Assembly: GCA_026260175.1 (NCBI GenBank)
Contig: JAKCWW010000328.1
Span: 43,030 to 107,029 of the forward strand
DNA: 64,000 bases
Direction of reading: 5' to 3'
DNA from: Reticulitermes lucifugus
Lineage: Eukaryota > Arthropoda > Insecta > Blattodea > Rhinotermitidae
Shown here: positions 48,885 to 60,953 of the stretch, piece after piece
Layout of the letters: each line of letters opens with the position of its first letter
How positions within the stretch are numbered: position 1 is the first letter of the stretch
Notes under the pieces: model-generated
The model's database searches: none
Seen by the model: only the letters and a program-made list of their open reading frames with translations
What the model was told of the DNA's origin: nothing
Translations under genes and position numbers: made by a program

Positions 48885-49330
48885 ATTGTGTGAGAGACTT
48901 CAAATTCAGCCGAAAAAGTTTTGGAAATGTGTATCTAACTGTAAATGAGAAGTTACACTAGTTTTAGACAACTAAACTTGACAACCGTATTGTTACTGAC
49001 TCAATATTGCCGATAATTACGCCTACTACTTCGAAAGTGTTTATAATTTACCTCCTTCGAACTTAGCTTGCTGTCAGTGTGCTATTTCGGTCTCTGCCTA
49101 CTTCTCCCATTTCTACTGACGAAGGCACTAGGGCTATCAGTCGTCTTGAAGCAACGCAGTGTGTGGGTGTTAATGGAATCCCACCCTACATAATTACATT
49201 ACTTCCAACATTATTTTATCTAGGGAACATTTCCATGCTTGTGGGGAAAAACGGTCATTGGTCAAGTTTTACGCCTTTTTTACGAAGGAAAACAACACGT
49301 TTTATGGAGACCATGCCTGCCTCGTTGCCA
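48885..49330 (+). pseudogene. Non-LTR retrotransposon reverse transcriptase remnant
   Basis: The plus strand, across shifting frames, reads pieces like KKFWKCVSN, IADNYAYYFESVYN, then PISTDEGTRAISRLEATQCV and GVNGIPPYIIT. These match the segment just before and at the start of LINE reverse transcriptases, (P)..FWK..SN, IA..FA.YF.SVYN and S..V..AI..LK..KS.G.DGIP.fIIK, as I recall them. Stops and frame changes throughout and no YADD region: dead. Confidence 0.6.
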
Positions 49331-49967
49331 TGACTTGGTGTCAGCGACTGAAAACTTTGTCCCGTTTTCATGAATTTCGATATTGGAATTCTGTACAAAA
49401 AGTTATAGACTGCAGATTACACGAAAATCCAAAATGAGGCTGTCACGCAGATTATCTCAAAATTGACGTCACTGCAAGTAACGTAAGACATACAAAGATT
49501 TCGCAAGTAGACTTTGTTACAATGGAATTGATTGTGGGAAAATAATAAATCGGAATTGAAAACGCACGGTAATGGCGACTACTGTATTGGAAGCAGACAG
49601 ACGGGACAATTGGAATAGGTCGTCAGTCCTTAACAAGAACAGACAAGGTGCGCAATCACAAACTCAGATCTTTTTTAGATTCATACGGAATTGATGATTT
49701 ACGTACGTTTCTTCTAAAGATAACCTTACGCTTTCAAGTAAAAAATTCCCCCCCTCCCCCTCCGCCCGAGAAATAACATTCACTACGTAACAGAACAAAT
49801 CAATGTGTTTGTGGGCATTCCAAAGAATATCAGTGTTAACGTGTCTGACCTGAATAATTTTCTTCGTCTGTGACATGTCAGATTAAAGATAACTAACAAA
49901 TATAACCGTAATTATTTTGATTATTACTTCAAATTATTAGTCTTATAAATCTTGAAAGACTTAGTAC

Positions 49968-50204
49968 CAGGAGGTTAAGGCTGCCAGAATTTCTAGGCAA
50001 TCGGCACATGAAGGTGGCAAGGCGGCCTTTACCTCCCAGGTGATACCCCTAGTACTGATTTTTGTCAGAGGCTGAGTCGACCCCAGGGCTCTAGTGCGGC
50101 CGGAAGGATTAAGTCTATAAAAAACTCTAATAATCCCATCAGGAATCGAACTCGCGACCTTCCGGCTTGTAGCGCAGTGCCTCAAGCAACTGCGCCACAG
50201 CCTA
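49968..50204 (-). repeat. tRNA-like SINE, family B, inverted
   Basis: Plus strand: ctgagtcgacc-cagggct, gcggccggaaggattaag, aggaatcgaactcgcgacct and tccggcttgtagcgcagtgc are the reverse of the 42774 and 60143 copies. Confidence 0.8.
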
Positions 50205-52942
50205 TCCCGGCGGAAGCAAGAGTGGTGGAAAAAAACTTAAAACAAAGAGGGGCTGCATATTTTGAAATATTCACCTTTAAGAAGAACGTTACCGGACATT
50301 TTACAAGCGTTAGGATAAAAACAGGCATGCATGTGCCCTTTTGGTGGTTCAGCATGGAAAAATATACTTGGAAGGTAATGGCGTGGAATGAAAAACACGT
50401 AAACACGCGGCTGATTGGCGCCACGTGATTACGCACACCCTGCAGTAACAAAGAAAGCTACTGATTAACTATAAACCTAGTTTAAGACATTCATTTCTCT
50501 CTGAAATTACTGTGTTCACTGTAGATAGAAAAACAATACTATTACAAACAGGATAATGATATCGAACAACCAAACTTCAATTCAGTTCTTATGAAATTAC
50601 TGTTTAGTTCTCACAGAAATAAGGGCAGAAACAATGCGAGTGAATAGTAATGATTCAGATTCGTGTATCTTTCTAAAGTGGTTTGAAGTGACAATTTGAT
50701 TTCTGTGTGTTTCATCTCGTACTCTGCAATTGAAGGGCTTTGTACGTAAATTAGCGTTGCAGATAGTTAATTTCCATTCATTGCTGTCTGTTTTTAATGC
50801 GACGAAGACACTGCAGACTCTGTTCTCTCTGTAGGCCTTCCAGATATGCGAATGAACTGACAAATTTCCAGTTACATTATTTTATTTGTGGCAGCAACAA
50901 GGGTGCCTTTTCATTGTAAAAGTAGGGGTTTTTGTCATTTTACGAGAACAAAATTTTATTTTCTTCACAACAGTAAAATAGCAATCTGAAACTGACAGTT
51001 TACTACGTCATACAAATTAGGCCCCTGTCGTTTGTTATGTGCTTCAACATCGAAAAAGAGACAGAAGTCTGAAAAACGTTTCTGTTATAATGATCCATAT
51101 TTTAGGGTAACAGTGGAGTAACTGCAGAATTTTGTGTGTGGGGGGGCGGGACGGGGGGGGGGGAATGTTTCCATATGTATAGGCTTAAATATGCGGAAAG
51201 CGAGGCTTGAGGAAGATGAAGGGATTGGCCGGCATTAAGTAATTAATTGGGGCTTTCAGTTGTAATAATTATACTTGGATATCTAGATCATAATGCAGTT
51301 GTTGATCGTATGGAACATAGGTTGTAGTGCAGAGAAGGGTTTCAGTTCAATTTTACATGCTAACGGTATTAATGTATTGGACCGTTGTTAAAACCTAAGG
51401 TATTGTTTCATAAAAAATTGGTATTTAATAGCTATGGTAAAGTAACACGTATGCATAATTAAACACCACGCCATCAAGGAATAAGTGGTGGGGGGGGGTC
51501 GGTGTTTAGCGCCAAGCCTTCTTAACTTCGACACTAGTTGGATGTGAGTTTTCAGCTTCAAACCTTGGCTGCTTTACCCCTGGGCAAATGGCGCACTGAA
51601 TATGAGGCTGTGTCGCAAGTAATAATAAAGTCTTACTGTAACAAGTTTCATGTAAGTCTACCTGATCACAAAGGTTATCACCTACAATTGGAGGATCTAC
51701 AAAAATTTGTCAGAATTTGCCACTTTTGATAATAGTTAGGAGGAAAACGTCATATTAGATGTGAGGTGCGAATAACAGATATGAATAAAAGGCTGTAACA
51801 AAAAGTGACTAAAGAATCTTGTTAGAATGCCTGAAAACCAAATTCAGAAGCTGCTGCTGCAATGTAAACATAACGGTAGAATATTCGGACAGTTCGACAG
51901 AACGATGAAAGGATTTTCTTACATTGAACCCTTACATGCAAAGTAACGTGAAATGGATAATAGTAACGATTATGAGAAAGGCAAGCCTTGAATTTCATCA
52001 CACATAAAGAGATAGTTTTTATTACTGTAACTTAAGACAAGGGTGCACAAATCTCGGGCTCCAGATCGCCTGAGTAACTCTATTTTTTACGGTGACACCT
52101 AATTTTTCGATTTTCAGAATGTAACTTGCTTCATGTTACAATTAGGATCCTGTAATTTTAAAGCGACTCTAAGTTTTGCAAAATTTGTCACCCCTGACTT
52201 AAGCGTAAGCAATTGTACTTGTACATAAACCCAGATGCTTAAACAGAAGCCATTATACAATTTTAAACTTTGAAATTTAACAACTTGTTCAGTTATAAGT
52301 ATTACTGGGGCAATTTGTACTTATTACATGTAGAAATAATAAGTTTTTCTATTTCATAATGCACTCTTTTCTTTCTGAATGAATCAAATCTGATGGAATG
52401 TGACCAGTTCCTGGCGTTGCTCCTTTTCATCCTTTCTGTACCAATGTCGGCCTAAAGGCATTATGTTCAGGTACTAGGGGCTCAACAGTAGATATTTCAG
52501 TCTAACATCATTAAATCCGCGCACATCCAAAAGCCAGCCGGGCGAGTTTATTAATTATAATTACGTATGTGTTAACCAGATTATACAACGTCTACTTATT
52601 GTTTATTTTTAAGTCGTAGAGTGTCAGGTTAGTCGTGTCATGTTACATAATCATGTATGTAATTATCCTTAGCAGTTAAGTTGACTTAGTCGACTTCGTC
52701 TGAAAGATAGGCATTGGCAATGAAGCGGTCTGCCTTCGTCCCCTGACATGACCCACATTAAGTTAACTACAATCCTATTCGACACAAGAAAACATGTGGC
52801 TATGCTAAATAGAGCAGCAAGCTTTTAGTTTAAAAGGTTTCGGTATTAACTTAAATGTGCGTACTGATTTCAACAAACATTCCATCTCGTGCAGTAAAGG
52901 ATATCTGATCTTTTGCTTCATTATTTAAAACATCAATCCATT
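50205..52942. other. Non-coding with poly-G runs
   Basis: G-rich runs at about 51138-51172 and 51488-51500; otherwise no recognised feature. Confidence 0.5.
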
Positions 52943-53420
52943 ATTGAATTATTTGTACCAACAAATGCACTAAGACAGTTTTTTCGCTGTTTCCTTAAAC
53001 CACGCAGACAGGAGGAAAGGAGGTCCTACCAACACATAACACACAGATAACTGGAATACANNNNNNNNNNNNNNNNNNNNNNNNNNNNNNNNNNNNNNNN
53101 NNNNNNNNNNNNNNNNNNNNNNNNNNNNNNNNNNNNNNNNNNNNNNNNNNNNNNNNNNNNNNNNNNNNNNNNNNNNNNNNNNNNNNNNNNNNNNNNNNNN
53201 NNNNNNNNNNNNNNNNNNNNNNNNNNNNNNNNNNNNNNNNNNNNNNNNNNNNNNNNNNNNNNNNNNNNNNNNNNNNNNNNNNNNNNNNNNNNNNNNNNNN
53301 NNNNNNNNNNNNNNNNNNNNNNNNNNNNNNNNNNNNNNNNNNNNNNNNNNNNNTTAGTGCATTTGTTGGTACAAATAATTCAATTATAAAAAGATGCACT
53401 GTGAATATAAAGTGAAATTT
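52943..53420. repeat. Fourth member of the inverted-repeat family, interrupted by an assembly gap
   Basis: A perfect 31-bp inverted repeat: 52943-52973 and 53354-53384 (attgaattatttgtaccaac / aaatgcactaa). It is followed by agatgcactgtgaat, close to the aatgcacggtgat end of the loci at 1.8, 9.3 and 17.5 kb. atcaatccatta occurs just outside on both sides (52933-52944 and 53421-53432), a possible 12-bp target-site duplication. Confidence 0.65.
53061..53353. other. Assembly gap (293 N)
   Basis: A run of N inside the inverted repeat. The 134-codon minus-strand frame across it is an artefact. Confidence 1.
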
Positions 53421-53432
53421 ATCAATCCATTA

Positions 53433-56400
53433 CTCTTTGCACCACGCGCCTATCAAGTTATGGTTATGTATTCCGCTCTACAGTAATGTCAGAGAAGTTG
53501 CCGGATGATCTCGGCGACCCGTTCTTCTTCGCCTATGATGTATGTACAGTGCATGTGAAGGAAACTTCCGTTTAACTTTCTCAGTAGACAATAAGTTGCT
53601 ATTGATTAGGTTTTTGGGATAGGCACTCAAAACTACACAATACTTAGATACTGTTTAAGATGTGGATACTGCTTCTGACAAGGACTGTCACTAAGCACTG
53701 TCGTTTCCCAAGTGTCATTTGTCACTTTGATGTCAAGAGCGGGTCTAATTACAGGTTCATCGACCAGGAGGGGGCCTCAGAAATTATGCACACTTCATCC
53801 AAATACTGTGTAAACAATTAATCTCTACAAGTCTAAGCCACTCATCTCCTTCCTGTAAACAAATTGCAGTGCTGAAGTTTAAATTTTTAGTTCGACAAAT
53901 CACAGATTATTTGTACTACTAGATCAATGACATTAAAAAAAGAGTCTTGCACTTGACTGCTACATTTACATCGTTATCGCGGTTGATGCCTTAATCTGTT
54001 TTGATCATAAGTTTTAGCATTATTTCCATATTTTGATCATGTAAGTAAAACCGCTCTGATTGGCACCAATCTGCAGAACTTGGTACCAAGTATCAAATTT
54101 TTTTGGTTAATCGTATTAATTGCCTCAATAACTAAAATTGGTCAACGAGATTGCGTTTTATCCATCTACCCTAAATCATAAGATTATTCTTCACTGTTAT
54201 TAAAATCGATTTTTGGTCCCCATTGCCGTTACAGATGCCGATTTAACTTGGTAAATATTTAACTAACAGTGAAGAATATTAAATATTAGGATATCAGATT
54301 TCAATATAAATACATTTATTCCAACTCATATCATCACAAGCCTTTCCTTTAAATTCGGTTTTGTATTATCTTCCCTTCTTAGTGTCAGTTCACTCCGTGG
54401 CCACTTTCCGGCAAAGCTACGATGGTACAGACGAGAAATTAACACAAATGTTTGTGCGAAAACCTAGGAAAACCGAAGTGGAGATAGATGTATCTTATTG
54501 AAATGGATCTTAAAGAGACAGGTTTTAAGACTTGCTGGTTAATGAAACTGGCTAAGAATCTGTTTGGGTGTGCAAGATTGGTATTGGCGATCTTAAATTC
54601 CTGGTCTGCTGAAGCACTCTTCATTCCTTACTAAAGAAGCAAAAGTGCTCTAACACATTAACTATGTCTATTTCAAAATGAATTATATTTTTTACATTTG
54701 TTACGTGAATTTTCGCCTTCCGACACTCTCCATGTCGTATGAGCCCTTGCTTCATGTGAATAATAGAAGAGGTCATGACTGAGAAGGAGAATTTAAAATA
54801 GTTTCAAATTTATGCTGGAACTTCTAGGGTTATTTTTTAAACGTGTGACTGGAATTGTCCTTAGGTATGGTTGACGTTGAACCTAGTACCACCTGAATAC
54901 AAACTGCTCATTTAAGTCTAGCCAGACCACATACCCTCTGTAATAATACTCACTGTGATATTCTTTCCGGAGTACCAATTACGTTATTGACGAACGTGCT
55001 GTTTGTAAAAAAAAATAGACAGTGTTTGTGATGTTGTTACCGAGGACCTAAAAGTATAAGACCGGTTTATAGTGCAGTGGATCTTAAAGAAACAGTGCAT
55101 CCGAAAGTGCACTTCATTCATCTGACTAGAAAAGAGTGTAGTGGCGGATTATCATACAGATGGTAATGAATCCTTAGACTCCACAAAACACGAGGAATTT
55201 TTGGGAGTCTGTTAACTTTTCAAGAAAGGATCTACTTTATCCAGTCGGTTAAGCATTCAGTGCACTCATGACAGAATCCAATTAGTATGCCAAACAACGT
55301 CAGCTCTTTAACCCGCACATCGACTTCTTGTCATTTCTGCAGTACATGATATCGTGTGGAATACCAGATGACGTTCAGTGCACGTTTCGGAATATTGACG
55401 TCACCACACGCCCCCGGTTCTGCTTCACGTGGCTAAAGCTTCTCATACCTGTCGGTAGCCCTCGTGCTCCAATGATGCATCTTGCTAAATCACAGATTTA
55501 GTGGTACAGTCATTTGTTATGGACAGAATGACAACATATTAAATAACTTTTCGTTCGATTTGTTTAGTTTCTTGCAGGTAGGTACATCGACTGTCTTTAA
55601 TTACATTTGAATTAACTATAAACCAATTCCTTTTTCGAGATTCTTTCATTTCTCATAAACGAGACGGCATTATTACTTGAATATGCTAAATCAGTAATTT
55701 CAATTCAGAAATTTGTGGAAATGATGCTCGCTGAAATAGTGGGTATTTGGAAACAAAATTTAACTTTGTTTCTTGCCCATCGTAATACTGCTTTGCATTC
55801 TGGCAGACAGTCACTTAGAAAGTTTTAATCATCCAGATTATTATGTTAACAGAGAATGCATTTGATTAAGCTCTGTATGCTACAAAGTTATCATTATATG
55901 ACAGGGCTACGAAGCAGAGTCCAGTTTAGACTTTCCATGTGATAATCTTTATGCCAACTATCTACAGCTAACAAATGTAAAGGAAGTAAGGTTAAGGTTA
56001 AGATTTTACACCTAGGATAAGATTTGTAGTAAAACCTATTTGTCTTTTTATATTTATATAAAGTTTAATATGGCCCATTTCAATCCGAAATATGTAGCGG
56101 GGTTTAAACAAAATATTTTGTACTATAAATTTGTAGTTTTTTGAGGATGTTTTTATTCATTTTATAACTACAGAAATTTCGGTCGTCTTATTTTCCGCGG
56201 ATTTTATTTGGCGATAGACCAGCATTAACACTTGGCAAAGAGGTCGGTAATATTGGCTGTTATTTTTCGTGACTTTCCTCAGTCTCTACACGAAAACGGT
56301 TTGATAAAACCTGAACGTAGCCCGTGACCACGAGCCACATTATTTAAAAATCTGTATATAAAGAATACAGTTTCAAAATTGGCATCGAGGAATTTGCCTG

Positions 56401-57476
56401 TGTTAAGGACAGCTCGTCCGAGGCAGTCTCAGTGAAACTGTTTGGACATGAAAGTACATAGAATACGGAGTTATATTAATGTGCTTTCAGCATGAGAAAT
56501 AGCCATGGAAAGTGACAGACGTGAGATTAATTTCGTTTGACAAGCTAACAGAAATCCACTATACGGCGGCACCAGTCTGTTATACTTAATCACTCATGTA
56601 TCTCTTAAGTCAAATTATGTGTGTTCTGGGTATGTTCTGTTCTGGAAGTCTACGACTTGGGAGACATAAAATGAATTGATGATTGCCTAGATAGCAACAT
56701 TCGACTGCGCAAACGGCCTCAAACTTCATGCTGCCTGGAAAGTGCTCGTGCCGAACACCGAAACTGGAAGTTCCAGAATGCAGTTCTGACGCTTTACAAC
56801 TGTGCAGACGACACGGTATAAGTAAGGAAATAAAATAATATGTTACAGATCAAAGCACGATACTGGCAGCGGGATGAGCAGGAAACAAATATTTCAAAGG
56901 GAACGTGGGAGTGGAAAAGAGAGGTGAATTGAAAGGAGAGGATACACTGTTTCTGAAATTGGAAACATAAATCAAAGTTGCAAGATGACTATGGAATTTT
57001 GTTCAAATGCACCAGAAAAATGTGACTCTTTGTAGTGGATATGTTCTGCGAGGGTTTCAAGAAGCAACTACATATTCAACTTAGTACATCAAAAATTAAC
57101 ATAAAGACTTAAAAATCTTCGAAAAGTTTCCGACAGATTGAATTGTATAGTGTAATCAATTCTTATTAAAGAAAGACTATGTTTTTAAAACTATATTGTC
57201 GGAAGTGAAGGGCTTGTCGAATATAAGATTCGCAAGAAATTAATTGTACAGATAATTTTGCAGAGGAGAGGAACATCCCATTTGCTCAGATACGTCTCAA
57301 GGCCTTTACACAGAACATAGAATTTATCACGTCTATAAAAATACGTTAGACCACATGTGGTGGAATTTAGTAAATTTTGCAGAATAAAAGGAATTCTGTG
57401 TTTAGAAACAGCAGGTACTTTCTTTCCTATGACAGTTGTGCTTTTTCAGCCTTTGTTTCTTATTCTTTGTACACAG
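53433..57476. other. Non-coding, nothing recognised
   Basis: No frame over about 60 codons and no recognised repeat. Confidence 0.5.
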
Positions 57477-57514
57477 GACAGCTCGGAGAGTACGTTACAA
57501 AGTGCGGCCTCAAG
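57477..57514 (+). other. Candidate 38-nt micro-exon
   Basis: Strong polypyrimidine tract (ctttttcagcctttgtttct..ttctttg) and acceptor tacacag, then 38 nt, then consensus donor GTAAGTAG. One frame reads (x)QLGEYVTKCGLK. No neighbouring exon was recognised, so it could be a real small or 5'-UTR exon of a plus-strand gene, or chance. Confidence 0.25.
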
Positions 57515-59039
57515 GTAAGTAGAGTCATGATTTAACGCTTGTCTTACTTGATCCGCATTAACATTAAAATTTCTGTATTTTGCCCGCAGGATAAACGACT
57601 ATTTATGAATGTTGTACAATTATCAAAATAAATGCATTTTACTTTTCTATGCAGCATTACCTGAGGTCTCTTTGCTGGTGCTTGTGAATGTATTACTTGG
57701 TAGGACCTAAATTATTATACAGAGCTATATTCATTTGAGTCTTCAAATTTTCAATTTAAATATTTAATAATCTTAATATAACGTCAGTGCAAACTCGAAA
57801 TTAAGGACTACTGTATTGTCGTACTTTCTGTCATAGGCTCTTGCATTAGTACCGTGAATTAAAGTCAAGTGTACGAAAATTTTTATAATCAGATTTTTGT
57901 TACTTCTGGAAAGCGAGAGACCATATAGGATTAGACACTGAGGTTTAAATTAATTTTACATTTCACGACATTTCCTGTGAAGCTAGTTGTTATTCGCTTC
58001 GCCTATATCAAGTGTGCTATTAATATACACAACCTAGGATTATTTACAAGTAAAATACTGGCTACGTTTTTACCAGTTACAGCCTTGCTCTACGTCACTG
58101 CAGGTGACAAAAACACTGTGGTTTGTTAGAGCAAGCAGCCCGCCAGTTTCCTGATTGTGTTGGTGTATCAAAGTACTTAGACATGTTAATCTCCGCTACA
58201 GCATTAAGACACGCAGACTAATCTCATCTTCTTCTCTGTCTCTACCCCCTACAGGGATTTCCTTCTGCTAACAACAGATTGCATTCCCTGGCGTAGATTA
58301 TCATTACCCAGATTCAGAACATGGAAGATGCGATTTCACATTTTTGGAGTTGCATTTGTAGTCGTGTAAAACACAGAGTTTCTGAGCCTTCCCCTTAAAA
58401 TATCTGCATAATGTGCTTGGGCGAAAGATAAACCAAACCCAAACTGCATGGCTTTGCATCACTATGGTAACCGTAATACGCACTGCCGTGGGGATCTCAA
58501 GTCCCATACATAACATTATTTCAATCAATTATAATATCAAAAATTACATTTTTAATCCATTATTTATATATAGTAAGTTAATACAAGTTAGGCCTAAGAG
58601 GGTTACTTGTTTATTAGTGAAACAGAGTGTCGAAAATGTCTGACAATATTTGATTTCACTTGGTAACACCCTGCCTTCCAAGCACCGCCTTCCCATAGTC
58701 AATAACGGCTTTATTTCCTAACCATGTACCCTCAACCATAGCAGGTCTTTTCCCCTCGCACTTCAGGAAGACTCATCCTTCTTCCGAGCAACAGGCCGCA
58801 AACGGAGCCCCCGTGACGTTGATAAAGTATAGTAATTATTTGGACAGTTTGCTGTAACAGCCGGTGGAAGAGATTAAATGTTTTGGAGAGAATTATGAAA
58901 CTTTCAGTTAAATACTTATATTTGTGTAAGAAGACTGGCACAACTTACAATTTAATAATTATAAATAAACATATTTTGGCCATAACAGAAACTCAAATAC
59001 ATGAAATCTGTCAGAAAAATCGTTGAGATCGCCGCTCGT

Positions 59040-59130
59040 TTGGGATAGTACGCGGCGTCGTGTGGTAATTGTTTACCCACGTTTCGGGACACCGTATCTG
59101 TCCCATCTTCACGGGTCAAGAGGTTGAAGT
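59040..59130 (+). repeat. Dispersed IPE/RRF-type repeat
   Basis: tacgcggcgtcgtgtggtaa, ttgtttacc-acgtttcggga-cac and cccatcttcacgggtcaag are shared with 18170-18245 (same strand) and 35690-35770 (opposite strand). Confidence 0.65.
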
Positions 59131-60142
59131 CTGTTGATGGTTCTTGGGTGGCATCCCATTCAATGTATTTCAGAAAAAAATTATTGGCTTTTGTGTATTT
59201 TGAAAATTTAAATGTCATTATTTTTGGGCATTGGCTTCAAGGTGGACTCATTGCAAATTTGATAAATACAGATTTTTAAAAATATTATGTAACACGAATT
59301 ATCATATTTATATTTTGTCAATGATCACAATTCTCTCTCGCCATTGTTTATTTTATATTTTATTCTTTAGCATTCCTCATTCCTTGAAGTGTCGCAAAGA
59401 ACGACTTTTTGGTTCGTGTTTGCGGGTGTAAAAACTTTCCAAGCTTCGTTACAACTTGTCGCTGAGATTAAGGTCGGTCTTTTTCATAGGTTCGTTTAGC
59501 GTTGTTACCTGATCTTATAAACTAAAAGCATATAAGGCACAATTTCATGATTTGCTGCATTTGATATTTATAAATATCGCAGATGAAAATATTTTCATAA
59601 GTTCATTAAAACAACAGCACATATTAGTACTCTAGAACTTAAAATTAATTACTGGATACAGTTGCCTAAATTATGTAGTTGCTGGTAGGTGAGATAAACA
59701 CTTTTTGTTGTAACTTTCAAATCCAGAAAATGTTAAAATTCAATTCTTTAATTTGTGTATAATTGTAGTATGTTAGTGGAACGGGGATCTGTGTTGTGAT
59801 AACGGAATTAAGGGAGAAACAATTTTGGATTGGCTTCAGTTATGCAAGAATGCAGTACTACCTACAAAGACTACGTAATATTGGGTGCGCCGTGATTCTT
59901 ACTGTGTGAAGTATAGGGTAGCATGAGGGCAGGTGGGTCGTATCTTCTTTCAAATTATAATTGGCACGCTTTATATTGGAGAGGAATAAATAACTCGTTA
60001 TTTACGAGAATAAGATAACCGAATAATTTTGAAAACTGGTACCTACCGAATTTAAACCGGACACGTTACCTCTTTGCACATCCTTTGGAGACAGTTGGTT
60101 GTTTTCTGGGAATAATTTAGTCAGTTTATAGTCTTTTATACG

Positions 60143-60440
60143 CGGTGGAGCAGTTGGTTGAGGCACTACGCTACAAACCGGAACGTCGCGGGTTCAATTC
60201 CCGATGATGTCACTGGAATTTTTCATTGACATAATCATTCCGGTCGCACTATGGCCCTGGGGTCGACTCAGCATCTAACAGAAATGAGTACCTACATGAG
60301 TATCTTTCCTGGGGAGGTAAAGGCTGCCGGTGCGTAAGGCTGACAACCTTACCACCTTCATGTGCCGATCTGGGAGCCTCAACCTCCTGGATCCCTAGGG
60401 GCCTGCCAAGGCCTGTAATGGGGTTGCTTTACCTTTTTAT
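60143..60440 (+). repeat. tRNA-like SINE, family B
   Basis: Head ggtggagcagttggttgagg, cactacgctacaaaccggaa and B box gggttcaattcccg. Body as at 42774. Ends gcctgccaaggcctgtaatg, matching the window's first bases. Confidence 0.85.
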
Positions 60441-60701
60441 AGACTTTTATTTAGCAACAGAATTGCTGTAGCTTTTATGACCGGAGTGCCGTAGGGCCAG
60501 ATGCTCGCAGTTCACGCTGGCGTGATTTAAGATTTAGGAAGTGATGTGGCCTCCTCCCCTCTTCCTCCTTACTATGGTAAGGTTTTAATTTCCCCTAAGC
60601 GTTCGCATCTACGGGGTAAAATCTCCTCTGTGTTTCTAATCACCTTACATTAGATTACGAAATAAATAAAAATTGTCATAGTAGAGATTATATATTTGTT
60701 T

Positions 60702-60953
60702 CGTGGCTCGACAGACTACGTAGGCCTAGGTATCCTCATTTTTGAGGTTTCGAGATCACACTCAAACACACCACACTCGGTAGGACTCCTCGGGACGAGT
60801 GATCAGCCCGTCGCAGAGACCTCTACCTGTAAACACACAAAACTCCAAGAAAAAACAACATGCCCCGGCGGGATTCGAACCCTCAATCCCAGCAAGAGAG
60901 CTGCCGCAGACCCACGCCTTGGACGGGGCGGCCACTGGGATCGGCCGAGATTT
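60702..60953 (-). repeat. tRNA-derived SINE, family A, inverted
   Basis: The reverse strand starts gatcccagtggccgccccgt, with B box gggttcgaatccc near 60875, and ends ctgtcgagccacga. Most complete family A copy; length about 250 bp. The open frames on both strands here run through the SINE. Confidence 0.85.

Noticed and set aside
52995-53399. 134-codon minus-strand frame
   Set aside because: Mostly N; flanks are the inverted repeat.
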